Shown here in pieces: positions 46,667 through 55,884 of a stretch of DNA of 64,000 bases. This DNA comes from Serratia nevei (GTDB lineage: Bacteria; Pseudomonadota; Gammaproteobacteria; Enterobacterales; Enterobacteriaceae): the NCBI RefSeq assembly GCF_037948395.1, contig NZ_CP149940.1:2790001-2854000 (forward strand), written 5' to 3'. Below the pieces are notes generated by a model that did no database searches, was not told where the DNA came from, and saw only the letters and a list, made by a program, of their open reading frames with translations. The translations under genes were made by a program, and so were the position numbers. Numbering within the stretch: the stretch's first letter is position 1; every line of letters begins with the position of its first letter.

Positions 46667-48370
46667 TTACCCCACCGTGGCGGCTTCCGCCTGCTCCTTA
46701 CTCTGAATCAGTTTCAGCGCCAGATACAGGTCCGGCACCAAAATCAGCTCTTTGTCGCGCCCTAAGCGGTTGATACGGAACCAGCGCGTCAGCTCGGTGC
46801 GTCGTCCCGCCAGCACCAGCTTAACATTACGCTGTAACAGGTCGCGTTTCAGCTCGTCGATGGCCGCCAGCACGCTGATATCGGCATGGGTAAAACTGGC
46901 TACCGCATCCACCACCACCCAGCGCGGCTGGAACGGCGTGCCGTCGACCAAATTGAGAATACGGCGTTTGAAGTACGCCACGTTGAAATAGGTCAGCGGT
47001 GAATTGAAGCGATACATCATGACGCCAGGTACCGCCTTCACCCCATTGTTGTTGCCCATGGAGTGGATCATGCCTTCGTCGTTGACGCCCAGCAGCTGCT
47101 CCGTCGGCCGGAAGACGGTGCGCAGAAACTGCATTAGCCCCAGCAACACCGCCAGCCCGATGCCGCTGATCACCCCCACCAGCAGCACGCTGAGGAAGGT
47201 AAACAGCGCCAGGCGAAACGCCTGCGCGTTGCGGCGGCGCAAAACCCAGATGCCGCGAATGTCCAGCAGCGACCAGGCCGCATACATCAGCACCACGCCC
47301 AATCCTGCCACCGGAATAAACTGCAGCGGCGCCATCAGGAACAGCAAGACGAAGGCGATGACCGCAGCGGCGATGACCGACACCAGCTGGCTCTTGCCGC
47401 CGTTGGCGTCATTCACCGCGGTGCGCGAGTCCGCACCGCTGATGGCGAAACCTTGCGACAGCGCGGAGACGATATTCACCAGCCCCAGCGCACGAAACTC
47501 GGCGTCGGCGTTCACCTCATAACCGTTCTTGGCGGCAAAGCTGCGGGCGGTGAGCATCATGCTGACAAAACTCACCACCGCCAGGTTAAGCGCCGGGATC
47601 ACCATGTCGCGCAGCAAGCCGGGCTGGAAGTCCGGCCACTGGACGATCGGCAACACGCCGCTGAAACCGCCCACCGTCACCACGCCATGCTGCTGCAGGC
47701 CGCCGGCCCAGGTGACGAACGCCGCCAGCACGATGGCAAACAGCGGTGCCGGCCAGTTAGGCCGCCATTTTTTAAATCCGAGCAGCGTCACCAGCGTCAA
47801 CAACGACACCGCCATCGTCAACCAGTCGCTGTGCAGCAGGTTGCCGGGCAGCGCGTAGATGCGCTCGATCAGCTGCGCCGGGCGCACCGTGAATCCCAAC
47901 ACCTTGCCGATCTGATCGACGATGATGGTGATCGCCACCCCGTTCAGCAGCCCGCTGAGGATCGGCCGCGACAGCAGATCCGCCAGCGCCCCCAGCTTGA
48001 ACCGGCTGGCCAGCAGGCACCAGCCGCCCATCATCGCGGTCATCATGATGGTCAGCTGCCAATGGCGCTCCATATTACCCGCCGCCAGCGGCGTCACCAC
48101 CGCGGCGATCACCGCACAGGTGGCGGCGTCGGGCCCGACGATCAGCTGGCGCGACGAGCCGAACAGCGCATAGGCCACCATCGGCAAGATACAGGAATAG
48201 AGCCCCACCACCGGGCTGACCCCGGCCAGCTCGGCATAGGCGATGGCCACCGGCAAGGCGACGGCGGCGACGGAAAGGCCGGCGCGAATATCCGGCTTGA
48301 GCCAGCTGCGTTGATACCCCAATAAATGCGTCAAACCCGGCGTCAAGGCCTGGAGAGATTTCCACTGCAT
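46667..48370 (-). CDS. SulP/SLC26-family anion transporter with STAS domain
   Basis: 567 residues. Membrane part (about 1-420) with SLC26 features: VALPVAIAYAELAGVSPVVGLYSCILP and SRQLIVGPDAATCAVIAAVV, and a conserved SGADSRTAVNDANGGKSQ segment. Cytoplasmic STAS domain at about 440-555 (VVVDAVASFTHADISVLAAIDELKRDLL). Relatives transport sulphate, bicarbonate or dicarboxylates (E. coli DauA/YchM carries C4-dicarboxylates); the substrate is not inferable. It is inserted on the opposite strand between yciC and yciB relative to E. coli. Confidence 0.88.
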   Translation of the reverse strand: MQWKSLQALTPGLTHLLGYQRSWLKPDIRAGLSVAAVALPVAIAYAELAGVSPVVGLYSCILPMVAYALFGSSRQLIVGPDAATCAVIAAVVTPLAAGNMERHWQLTIMMTAMMGGWCLLASRFKLGALADLLSRPILSGLLNGVAITIIVDQIGKVLGFTVRPAQLIERIYALPGNLLHSDWLTMAVSLLTLVTLLGFKKWRPNWPAPLFAIVLAAFVTWAGGLQQHGVVTVGGFSGVLPIVQWPDFQPGLLRDMVIPALNLAVVSFVSMMLTARSFAAKNGYEVNADAEFRALGLVNIVSALSQGFAISGADSRTAVNDANGGKSQLVSVIAAAVIAFVLLFLMAPLQFIPVAGLGVVLMYAAWSLLDIRGIWVLRRRNAQAFRLALFTFLSVLLVGVISGIGLAVLLGLMQFLRTVFRPTEQLLGVNDEGMIHSMGNNNGVKAVPGVMMYRFNSPLTYFNVAYFKRRILNLVDGTPFQPRWVVVDAVASFTHADISVLAAIDELKRDLLQRNVKLVLAGRRTELTRWFRINRLGRDKELILVPDLYLALKLIQSKEQAEAATVG

Positions 48371-48591
48371 GCTGTTTTCCGCGGTAAATTATCTGGTTAT
48401 TATGACACTTACTATGCGGCCTGCGGCCCGCACTGGCAATGTGCCCGCGCTTTCTTGCGTAAGTTTATGCAAATTCCTGCTTTCGCGGCAGAAATCCGCC
48501 GGCCAAACGCCGATAATCGGCAACGCCCGGCGGTACACAGAGCTCGCCGAATCCGGTATAGTCGGCCGATGAACAGATGATGGATTGATTT

Positions 48592-49131
48592 ATGAAGCAG
48601 TTTCTTGATTTCCTCCCGCTAATTGTCTTTTTCGCTTTTTACAAGCTGTACGACATTTACGTCGCTTCCGGCGCGTTAATTGTCGCCACCGCGCTGGCGC
48701 TGGTGTTCACCTGGGTGAAATACCGCAAGGTCGAGAAGATGACGCTGATCACCTTCCTGATGGTGCTGGTGTTCGGCACCCTGACGCTGGTGTTCCACAA
48801 CGATTTGTTCATCAAATGGAAGGTCACGGTGATTTACGCGCTGTTCGCGCTGGCGCTGCTGATCAGCCAATGGGTGCTCAAAAAACCGCTGGTTCAACGC
48901 ATGCTGGGCAAAGAGCTGACGCTGCCGGACAAAGTGTGGAGCAACCTCAACCTGGCCTGGGCGGTCTTCTTCCTGGCCTGCGGCCTGGCGAACATCTATG
49001 TCGCCTTCTGGCTGCCGCAAAGCGTCTGGGTCAATTTCAAAGTCTTTGGCCTGACGGTGCTGACGCTGGTCTTCACCCTCCTCAGCGGTATCTATATTTA
49101 CCGGCACATGCCGGAAGAACAGAAAAAATAG
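48592..49131 (+). CDS. yciB: YciB, inner-membrane septation protein
   Basis: 179 residues, five membrane helices ([31 protein letters not shown]...). The family (IspA/YciB) affects cell-envelope synthesis and septation; loss in Shigella disturbs cell division. [14 protein letters not shown] start and PEEQKK end match E. coli. No strong ribosome-binding site, only GGA near. Followed by yciA after 76 bp. Confidence 0.95.
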   Translation: MKQFLDFLPLIVFFAFYKLYDIYVASGALIVATALALVFTWVKYRKVEKMTLITFLMVLVFGTLTLVFHNDLFIKWKVTVIYALFALALLISQWVLKKPLVQRMLGKELTLPDKVWSNLNLAWAVFFLACGLANIYVAFWLPQSVWVNFKVFGLTVLTLVFTLLSGIYIYRHMPEEQKK

Positions 49132-49207
49132 TTACAAAATTGTTAATGCCTGCGGCGCTTGCCGCGGGCAGTATGATGTTATTCCCTCCTTTTAAAAGCA
49201 GACTGCT

Positions 49208-49636
49208 ATGACACAACAACGACCTTTACCCAGCGGCGAGCTGGTGCTGCGCACGCTGGCCATGCCGGCCGATACCAATGCCAACGGTGATATCTTCGGC
49301 GGCTGGCTGATGTCGCAAATGGACATCGGCGGCGCCATCCAGGCAAAAGAGATCGCCGAAGGGCGCGTGGTGACCGTGCGCGTGGACGGCATGACCTTCC
49401 TGAAACCAGTGGCGGTCGGCGACGTGGTTTGCTGCTATGCGCACTGCATCCGCACCGGGCGCAGCTCGATCACCATCAATATCGAAGTGTGGGTCAAGAA
49501 AGTCTCTTCCGCGCCGATCGGCCAGCGCTACCGGGCGACCGAAGCGGTGTTCACCTATGTGGCGGTCGATGCGGAAGGCAACTCGCGCGCGCTGCCTGAG
49601 GGCAAAATGAATTTCCGCGTTGGCTTCGAAGAATAA
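49208..49636 (+). CDS. yciA: YciA, acyl-CoA thioesterase
   Basis: 142 residues, single hot-dog domain with MPADTNANGDIFGGWLMSQMD carrying the family Asp in the Asn-Ala-Asn-Gly-Asp stretch. A broad acyl-CoA thioesterase in Haemophilus and E. coli. Hexameric in the family. Between yciB and tonB as in E. coli; converges on tonB with a shared terminator. Confidence 0.95.
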   Translation: MTQQRPLPSGELVLRTLAMPADTNANGDIFGGWLMSQMDIGGAIQAKEIAEGRVVTVRVDGMTFLKPVAVGDVVCCYAHCIRTGRSSITINIEVWVKKVSSAPIGQRYRATEAVFTYVAVDAEGNSRALPEGKMNFRVGFEE

Positions 49637-49661
49637 GCCGGCGGCTGTACCGCAAATACAA

Positions 49662-49690
49662 AAAGGGTCGCCGAGGCGACCCTTTCTTTT
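49662..49690. terminator. Bidirectional yciA/tonB terminator
   Basis: AAAGGGTCGCC-GA-GGCGACCCTTT with T tracts on both strands (CTTTTT to the right; TTTTTG on the - strand side). In E. coli the tonB terminator is likewise bidirectional. Confidence 0.9.
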
Positions 49691-49706
49691 TGGGTGGTTA
49701 CCGGAC

Positions 49707-50480
<774 letters not shown>

Positions 50481-50486
50481 TTAAAT

Positions 50487-50505
50487 GCAAATAGCAATCA
50501 TATTC
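50487..50505. promoter_or_regulatory. Candidate Fur box of tonB
   Basis: GCAAATAGCAATCATATTC matches 12 of 19 positions of the consensus GATAATGATAATCATTATC. It lies just upstream of tonB. Iron repression of tonB is known in enterobacteria. Confidence 0.6.
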
Positions 50506-50640
50506 AATAACGAAAGGCAAACTATCGCTTTAATCGTCAGTCTGCGCGGCTAAAACCAGCAAACTCATAAGGATATTAACCTCACCGTTGCTTTTTTATC
50601 GCCGGAACAACACGCTTCATTAACGTTTGGCCGGGCGTCA

Positions 50641-50669
50641 AAAAATAAAAAACCCGCCGTAGCGGGTTG
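50641..50669 (-). terminator. queH terminator
   Basis: AACCCGC-CGTA-GCGGGTT stem; on the - strand the next bases are TTTTATTTTTT. It lies 18 bp past the queH stop. Confidence 0.87.
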
Positions 50670-50686
50670 ATTGCGGTGATTAAGCG

Positions 50687-51340
50687 TTATTCTTCATCAC
50701 CATAGTAAAGCACGCCCAGCTTAATCAGCGGCCGCCCTTGCGCCTTGCGGTGCAGGTTGGTGTCGCGCAGCGAATAGACGCAGCCGCAGTATTCCTGCTG
50801 ATAGAAGCGTTCGCGCTTGCTGATCTCTATCATGCGCGACGAACCGCCCTTCTTGCGCCAGTTGTAATCCCAGTACACCAAATCGGGATATTTTTCCGCC
50901 GCCCGGATGCCGCAGTCGGTGATCTGCTGCATGTTCTTCCAGCGCGAAATGCCCAGCGAGCTGGAGATGGTGTCGTAACCGTGCTCATGCGCATACAGCG
51001 CCGTGCGCTCGAAACGCATGTCAAAACACATGGTGCAACGAATCCCGCGCTCCGGCTCATTCTCCATCCCCTTGGCGCGGGCGAACCAGTTGTCGGTGTC
51101 GTAATCGGCATCGATGATCGGCACCCCGTGCTGCTCGGCGAAACGGATGTTCTCTTCCTTGCGCAGCAGATACTCTTTTTGCGGGTGAATGTTAGGGTTA
51201 TAGAAGAAAATGGCGTACTCGATCCCGGACGCCTGGATCGCTTCCATCACCTCGCCGGAACAGGGCGCGCAGCAAGAGTGCAGCAGCAGTTTACTTTTGC
51301 CCGCCGGCAAATCGAGTTTTTCCCTTACCAGTTCCGTCAT
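50687..51340 (-). CDS. queH: Epoxyqueuosine reductase QueH
   Basis: 217 residues. Last step of queuosine synthesis, reduction of epoxyqueuosine in tRNA. QueH (DUF208) is unrelated to QueG of E. coli. Iron-sulphur and metal Cys: [12 protein letters not shown] (C23, C24, C27) and RCTMCFDMR (C102, C105). A distal CGC motif is at [20 protein letters not shown] precedes the ATG. Located between tonB and yciI, on the - strand; E. coli has no QueH here. Whether queG is also present elsewhere cannot be seen. Confidence 0.9.
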   Translation of the reverse strand: MTELVREKLDLPAGKSKLLLHSCCAPCSGEVMEAIQASGIEYAIFFYNPNIHPQKEYLLRKEENIRFAEQHGVPIIDADYDTDNWFARAKGMENEPERGIRCTMCFDMRFERTALYAHEHGYDTISSSLGISRWKNMQQITDCGIRAAEKYPDLVYWDYNWRKKGGSSRMIEISKRERFYQQEYCGCVYSLRDTNLHRKAQGRPLIKLGVLYYGDEE

Positions 51341-51515
51341 ATCCTCACCTCAATGGCATATCAGTTTAAGCGCGCCGCACTATACGAATAAAAAGTAGCG
51401 GCTTCAAGGTATAAGCGCCAATCCGCCGGGAAATTCGCCGCGCACCGTTCCCCTGCCGCGCCTTTTGCGCTACCTTGGTAGCACCGTTTTATAGCCATGA
51501 TTTTAAAGGTGAAAC

Positions 51516-51812
51516 ATGCTTTATCTGATCTACGCGCAAGACGTCCCCAACTCGCTGGAAAACCGTCTGGCGGTGCGCCCGGCACACCTGGCGCGCCTGC
51601 AGGCGCTGCGCGACGCCGGCCGCCTGGTGGTCGCCGGCCCTAACCCGGCCATCGACAGCAACGATCCCGGCGCCGCCGGCTTTACCGGTTCGACGGTGAT
51701 CGCCGAATTCGAGTCGCTGGCGCAAGCCCAGGCCTGGGCGCAGCAGGATCCCTATATCGCCGCCGGCGTCTATGCCGACGTGACGGTGAAGCCGTTCAAA
51801 CAGGTGTTCTGA
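51516..51812 (+). CDS. yciI: YciI-family protein
   Basis: 98 residues, same length as E. coli YciI, with [11 protein letters not shown] and [22 protein letters not shown]. The dimeric ferredoxin-like alpha+beta barrel fold of muconolactone isomerase-like proteins; conserved His and Asp form a putative active site (PAHL and SNDPG). Function unknown. AAAGGTGA precedes the ATG. In E. coli it follows tonB; here queH is between them. Confidence 0.95.
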   Translation: MLYLIYAQDVPNSLENRLAVRPAHLARLQALRDAGRLVVAGPNPAIDSNDPGAAGFTGSTVIAEFESLAQAQAWAQQDPYIAAGVYADVTVKPFKQVF

Positions 51813-51830
51813 TCTCCAGCCCTCCCAATA

Positions 51831-51861
51831 CCGGGAACGCCCGTTCGCGCGCCGTTCCCGG
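51831..51861 (+). terminator. Hairpin after yciI
   Basis: CCGGGAACG / CGTTCCCGG perfect nine-base stem, no T tract. Possible terminator or mRNA-end structure 18 bases after yciI. Confidence 0.5.
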
Positions 51862-51935
51862 ATCAATGCGTGCTCTCACCCTAACCCGTCGGTAGAAAAA
51901 ATGCCCTCCCTCCAGGGGCTGTCGCGTCGCCTGCC

Positions 51936-51941
51936 TATACT
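51936..51941 (+). promoter_or_regulatory. Possible -10 of the amidohydrolase gene
   Basis: TATACT in the context TGCCTATACTC, 43 bp before the gene, resembling an extended or RpoS-type -10. No good -35. Confidence 0.35.
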
Positions 51942-51984
51942 CTTCTGAACCCGCGGCATCGCCGCGAACTCAGGAGATCGACCG

Positions 51985-52935
51985 ATGCGACTCGACGTAC
52001 ACGCCCACCTGTGGAGCACAGAGTATCTGGATCTTTTGCAAGCGCATGGCGTGCATGAAGTTGCCGCCTATCGGCACCTGGGCGCCGGCCGCACCGAGCG
52101 CGAGCTCGACGCGCGTTTCGCCCTGCTGGATAAGGCCGGCATCGACATGCAAATCCTGTCGGCGACGCCGCTGTCGCCGCATCTGGAAGACGAGCAGGCG
52201 GCCGTTGATGCCGCGCGCCGGATCAATGATGAATATGCGGAGCTGGTAGCGCGTTATCCCACCCGCTTCCGGGCTATCGCTTCCTTGCCGCTGCCGCATA
52301 TCGACGTTGCGTTACGCGAGCTTGAAAGGGCCTTTACCCAGCTCAATATGCTGGGCGCCTGCATCACCACCTCAGTGCTCGGGTTGTCTATCGCCAACCC
52401 GCTGTTCGAGCCGCTCTATCAGGAACTCAACCGCCGCCACAGCGTGTTGGCCATTCATCCCGCCGGCCGCGGCGCGCACTCGCCGCTCATCGCCGACTAC
52501 GCCTTGACCTGGTCGATCGGCGCGCCGATCGAAGACACGGTCGCCGCCATGCACTTTATCCTCAACGGCCTCCCTCAACGCTTTCCGGAGATGAAAATCA
52601 TTGTGCCGCATCTGGGCGGCCTGCTGCCGATGACGCTGGAACGCCTCGACCAGACCGTCGCGTGGGAGGCGCCGAATACGCCGGAACCCCCAAGCCGCGC
52701 CGCCCTGCGCATGTGGTACGACACGGTAGGCCACGATCAGGTGCCCGCACTGCAAGCGGCGGCAGCGACGTTCGGCGCACAGCGGTTGCTGTTCGGCACC
52801 GATTTTCCGTTCCAACCAGGCGACCTGTTTCAAACCACGGTAGACTACATCCGGCGAGCAGGTTTGCCGGAGGAAGAGGTGAACGCCATTTTGGATCGCA
52901 ATGCGGCAGCGCTGTTTGGGCTGGGTACAAACTGA
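51985..52935 (+). CDS. Amidohydrolase-2 (ACMSD-like) family hydrolase/decarboxylase
   Basis: 316 residues, PF04909-type TIM barrel. Metal ligands by pattern: H6 and H8 (DVHAHLW), H158 (AIHPAG), D273 (FGTDFPF) with H209 (PHLGG) nearby. The family includes 2-amino-3-carboxymuconate-6-semialdehyde decarboxylase, gamma-resorcylate decarboxylase and dehydratases; the substrate cannot be told. Strong AGGAG before the ATG. Alone on the + strand, convergent with the LacI gene 53 bp away. No clear link to the pentose locus beyond adjacency. Confidence 0.82.
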   Translation: MRLDVHAHLWSTEYLDLLQAHGVHEVAAYRHLGAGRTERELDARFALLDKAGIDMQILSATPLSPHLEDEQAAVDAARRINDEYAELVARYPTRFRAIASLPLPHIDVALRELERAFTQLNMLGACITTSVLGLSIANPLFEPLYQELNRRHSVLAIHPAGRGAHSPLIADYALTWSIGAPIEDTVAAMHFILNGLPQRFPEMKIIVPHLGGLLPMTLERLDQTVAWEAPNTPEPPSRAALRMWYDTVGHDQVPALQAAAATFGAQRLLFGTDFPFQPGDLFQTTVDYIRRAGLPEEEVNAILDRNAAALFGLGTN

Positions 52936-52988
52936 CACGTCAAGGCTCAGTGAGCCCCTGTGCCGCCCATCAGGTGTCGTGCGCCGCG

Positions 52989-53990
52989 TTATATGACCAG
53001 TTTTCCCCGCACCACCACCTTGCCCGGCTTGATTTCGGGGTCGGCAATGCGGCGGATCGCCAGATTCAACGCTTGCCAGGCGATCTCTTGCAAATCGTGT
53101 GACACGCAGGGGAAATGAAAACCGTAGATCTCGGCATGTGAAACCTCATCGATGCTGAACAGCGACACGTCCTGCATCAACGGCAGCCGATGCTCGATGC
53201 AGGACTTGATGATACCCAGGGAGATCTGGTTATTGCAGCCAACGAAAAAGTCCGGCGCGCGGTTATTGGCCAGCCAACGGCTCGTCTCTTGCCAGGCGAC
53301 ATCCATAAAGAAATCGGCATACAGCACTTCAAGCGACGCCACCTTGCCTTGTAATGCCGCTTGCAAGCCAGTGACCCTGTCACGCGCCACGTTGGAATTT
53401 TCCGGCCCGGAGACCACCACCACCCGCTGCGCCTTCTGTTCCAGCAGCCAGCGCCCCGCCTGGAGGCCGCAGTCCAGGTTATCGATATACACCCCGCTGC
53501 AGTGGCGATTGTCCAGCTCCCGGTCGATCAGCACCACCGGAATATTCAAGGTTTCCAACCGTTTTAGGTAGGAAGGCTGGTACAAATGATCGTTGGAAAT
53601 GACCGAGAGAATGATCGCATCGACGTTGTAGCCAATCAGTTTGTCGATGATTCTGTCTTCGCTTTCCTGAGACTCATAGGAGTCGAACACCAGGGTGTCA
53701 TATCCCATTTTTTGCGCTTCAAGCGTCATCAGCCGCGTCAGGCCGCCAAAGAACGGGTTGGCCATATCAGGGTTGACGATGCCGATGGTTCTGCTGCTTT
53801 TTGCCCGCAGGTTGCGCGCCGCGGCATTGACCACATAGCCGAGCTCGGCAGCGGTCTCCCGAATGCGGCGCAGCGTTTCCGGATGAACCTTGTCCGGCTG
53901 TGAAAATGCCCGCGACGCGGTGATTTTACTGACGTTTGCCTGTGCGGCGACGCTAGCCAGCGTCGCTTTCCGTCCTCGATCCCCTGCCAA
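52989..53990 (-). CDS. LacI-family repressor of the pentitol/pentose locus
   Basis: 333 residues. Helix-turn-helix at the N-terminus (TLASVAAQANVSKITASRAFSQPDKV) and a periplasmic-binding-protein-like sensor with NPFFGGLTRLM, GYNVDAII and GVYIDNLDCG. Start is a TTG at 53990, with AAGGAG six bases ahead. Upstream, GGTATCATTT and TGTATCATTT repeats (54011-54030) share an 11-mer with the dehydrogenase operator, which predicts autoregulation. Likely inducer is a pentose or pentitol or its derivative. Divergent placement with the isomerase and dehydrogenase units makes it the local repressor. Confidence 0.85.
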   Translation of the reverse strand: MAGDRGRKATLASVAAQANVSKITASRAFSQPDKVHPETLRRIRETAAELGYVVNAAARNLRAKSSRTIGIVNPDMANPFFGGLTRLMTLEAQKMGYDTLVFDSYESQESEDRIIDKLIGYNVDAIILSVISNDHLYQPSYLKRLETLNIPVVLIDRELDNRHCSGVYIDNLDCGLQAGRWLLEQKAQRVVVVSGPENSNVARDRVTGLQAALQGKVASLEVLYADFFMDVAWQETSRWLANNRAPDFFVGCNNQISLGIIKSCIEHRLPLMQDVSLFSIDEVSHAEIYGFHFPCVSHDLQEIAWQALNLAIRRIADPEIKPGKVVVRGKLVI

Positions 53991-54010
53991 ATGCAGCTCC
54001 TTAGCCTTAA

Positions 54011-54030
54011 GGTATCATTTTGTATCATTT
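54011..54030. promoter_or_regulatory. Candidate LacI-family operator half-sites at the repressor's promoter
   Basis: GGTATCATTTTGTATCATTT contains two tandem ten-base half-sites. GGTATCATTTT (54011-54021) is the exact reverse complement of AAAATGATACC at 54803-54813 in the dehydrogenase operator. Confidence 0.55.
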
Positions 54031-54061
54031 TTAGCATCATGACAGAACTTGGTTCATGGCG

Positions 54062-54616
54062 CTAATGGTTTACGCCGGCAAGACGATTAATCCGGGGATC
54101 GGTAAAAATATCCAGCTCATCACGGCTCTCGGAAGAAAACTCGGACACCACGGCGCCCTGCTCGCCAGCCTGGAACCAGTGCCGGGTATTGGGCGCGATG
54201 GTATATTGCTCGCCGGGCCGCAAAAGGATATAGCGATTGCAGGTATACCACGGCTCCGCGCCCTCGGGTACCCGGCATACCGGTTCGCCGCCGGCGTCAT
54301 TAAGCGTCAGGTTTTCATCATCGACAAACAGGAACACCGCGCCCCAACGGCAGCGGAAAGTCTCTTGCTTGCCGGGCGTGCCGGCGAAAGGAGGATGCAA
54401 ATGTTCCGGGCAGGTTTGCCCCGGAAACAGCACCAGCTCTTTCGCACAATACCGCGGTGAGTTGACGTAGGTCAGCAGCTGCAGCCCTGACACGGGATAG
54501 TCGGCCAGGCCAAATGTTGCAATTTCAATACGTTGCTGCTCTTCATCGGTCAGGACAATGTCCGCCTGGCGCAAATATCCCAGCGTAGCGGCTCTGGCGC
54601 TTTGGTGTATCTTCAT
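54062..54616 (-). CDS. D-lyxose/D-mannose-type ketol-isomerase (cupin)
   Basis: 184 residues from ATG 54616 (AGGGGG five bases upstream), cupin fold with metal ligands H72, H74 (CPEHLHPPF), E85 (KQETF) and H146 (NTRHWF). The motif set matches D-lyxose isomerases, which interconvert D-lyxose and D-xylulose. LacI, dehydrogenase and xylulokinase neighbours fit that reaction. Direct homology to the biochemically tested isomerases is from pattern, not computed. Transcribed towards lacI, 71 bp before its start. Operator-like sequence at 54631-54644 lies at its upstream edge. Confidence 0.75.
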   Translation of the reverse strand: MKIHQSARAATLGYLRQADIVLTDEEQQRIEIATFGLADYPVSGLQLLTYVNSPRYCAKELVLFPGQTCPEHLHPPFAGTPGKQETFRCRWGAVFLFVDDENLTLNDAGGEPVCRVPEGAEPWYTCNRYILLRPGEQYTIAPNTRHWFQAGEQGAVVSEFSSESRDELDIFTDPRINRLAGVNH

Positions 54617-54630
54617 CATTTCCCCCTGCA

Positions 54631-54644
54631 AAGTAACGGTATCG
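54631..54644. promoter_or_regulatory. Candidate operator upstream of the isomerase
   Basis: AAGTAACGGTATCG shares the 11-base core GTAACGGTATC with the reverse complement of the operator at 54807-54820. Confidence 0.55.
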
Positions 54645-54806
54645 ATATCAACGCGCTGATATTAAAACCGTCATTGCCCCGCCGATTTTGTGATCGCTAT
54701 CCCCATATTGAATAACAACCCACCAGCAAAATTAACCCCCGTCGAGTAATTCCAACATTGATCACAGTTTAACCACTCGCTTTGGCCCAATATCGCCTCA
54801 CTAAAA

Positions 54807-54820
54807 TGATACCGTTACCA
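54807..54820. promoter_or_regulatory. LacI-family operator upstream of the dehydrogenase
   Basis: TGATACCGTTACCA fits the LacI/GalR consensus TGnnAnCGnTnnCA at every fixed base. It lies 26 bp ahead of the start codon, near the transcription start, and is expected to bind the product of 52989-53990. Confidence 0.75.
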
Positions 54821-54845
54821 TAAAAATGATTCACCAGGAGGCCAT

Positions 54846-55880
54846 ATGAAAGCATTAGTGTTGGCGAAGGCGGGAGAAATCGCTATCGAGGACGTCCAGC
54901 TTGCCGAGGCGTTGGGGCCCGATGATGTACAGATAAAAATTCATTCCGTAGGCATTTGCGGCAGTGATGTGCACTATTACCAGCATGGCCGCATTGGCCC
55001 GTTCGTGGTTAACGCCCCGATGGTGCTCGGCCATGAAGCCTCCGGGGTGGTGCTCGCGACAGGTAAAAACGTCACTCACCTCAGCGTCGGCGATCGCGTT
55101 TGCATGGAGCCCGGCATTCCCGATCTCAACTCTGCCCAGACGCGCGCCGGTATTTACAACCTTGACCCGGCCGTTCGCTTCTGGGCGACGCCGCCGGTGC
55201 ACGGCTGCCTGCGCGAAACCGTCATCCACCCTGCCGCCTTCACGTTCAAATTGCCGGACAACGTCAGTTTCGCTGAAGGCGCCATGGTGGAACCCTTGGC
55301 CATCGGCATGCAAGCGGCCACCAAAGCCGGGATCAAACCCGGCGATATCGCCCTGGTGATCGGCGCCGGGCCGATCGGCGTGGTCACCGCCCTCGCGGCG
55401 CTGGCGGGCGGCTGCTCGGACGTCATTATTTGCGACCAGTTTGACGAGAAACTCGCCGTGGCGGCCAGTTACGAGGGGCTGCACGCCGTCAATATCAAAA
55501 CCGGCGACCTGGCGGGGAAAGTGGCCACGCTCACCAGCGGCAATGGCGCCGATGTCGTGTTTGAATGCAGCGGCGCAAAACCGGCTATCGCAACGCTGGC
55601 CGAACATGCGGCGCCAGGGGCGACCGCGGTGCTGGTCGGCATGCCGATCGATGCCGCGCCGCTGGATATCGTCGCCGCGCAGGCCAAGGAAATCACCTTC
55701 AAGACCATTTTCCGCTACGCCAACATGTACCCGCGCACGCTGCGGCTGTTGAGCAGCGGCAAGTTGCGCGTCCAGCCGTTGATAAGCCAAACCTACAAGT
55801 TCTCCGACAGCGTGGCCGCCTTCGAGCGCGCGGCGGCGGGACATGCCTCGGACATCAAAATCATGCTGGAGATGGAGTAA
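54846..55880 (+). CDS. Zinc-containing NAD-dependent polyol (xylitol/sorbitol-type) dehydrogenase
   Basis: 344 residues, medium-chain dehydrogenase. Catalytic zinc ligands C38 (VGICGSDVH), H63 and E64 (LGHEA); NAD site [10 protein letters not shown] and D in ICDQF, indicating NAD rather than NADP. The structural-zinc loop of most alcohol dehydrogenases (four Cys) is replaced by [18 protein letters not shown] with none. Expected reaction: xylitol to D-xylulose. AGGAGG is close to the ATG. First gene of a five-gene operon with xylulokinase and an ABC importer; xylulokinase starts 4 bases after its stop. Confidence 0.82.
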   Translation: MKALVLAKAGEIAIEDVQLAEALGPDDVQIKIHSVGICGSDVHYYQHGRIGPFVVNAPMVLGHEASGVVLATGKNVTHLSVGDRVCMEPGIPDLNSAQTRAGIYNLDPAVRFWATPPVHGCLRETVIHPAAFTFKLPDNVSFAEGAMVEPLAIGMQAATKAGIKPGDIALVIGAGPIGVVTALAALAGGCSDVIICDQFDEKLAVAASYEGLHAVNIKTGDLAGKVATLTSGNGADVVFECSGAKPAIATLAEHAAPGATAVLVGMPIDAAPLDIVAAQAKEITFKTIFRYANMYPRTLRLLSSGKLRVQPLISQTYKFSDSVAAFERAAAGHASDIKIMLEME

Positions 55881-55884
55881 TCCT

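Noticed and set aside
54740..54765. CRP site upstream of the dehydrogenase (TTGATCACAGTTT)
   Set aside because: Only the right half matches; the left half is poor, so I did not list it.
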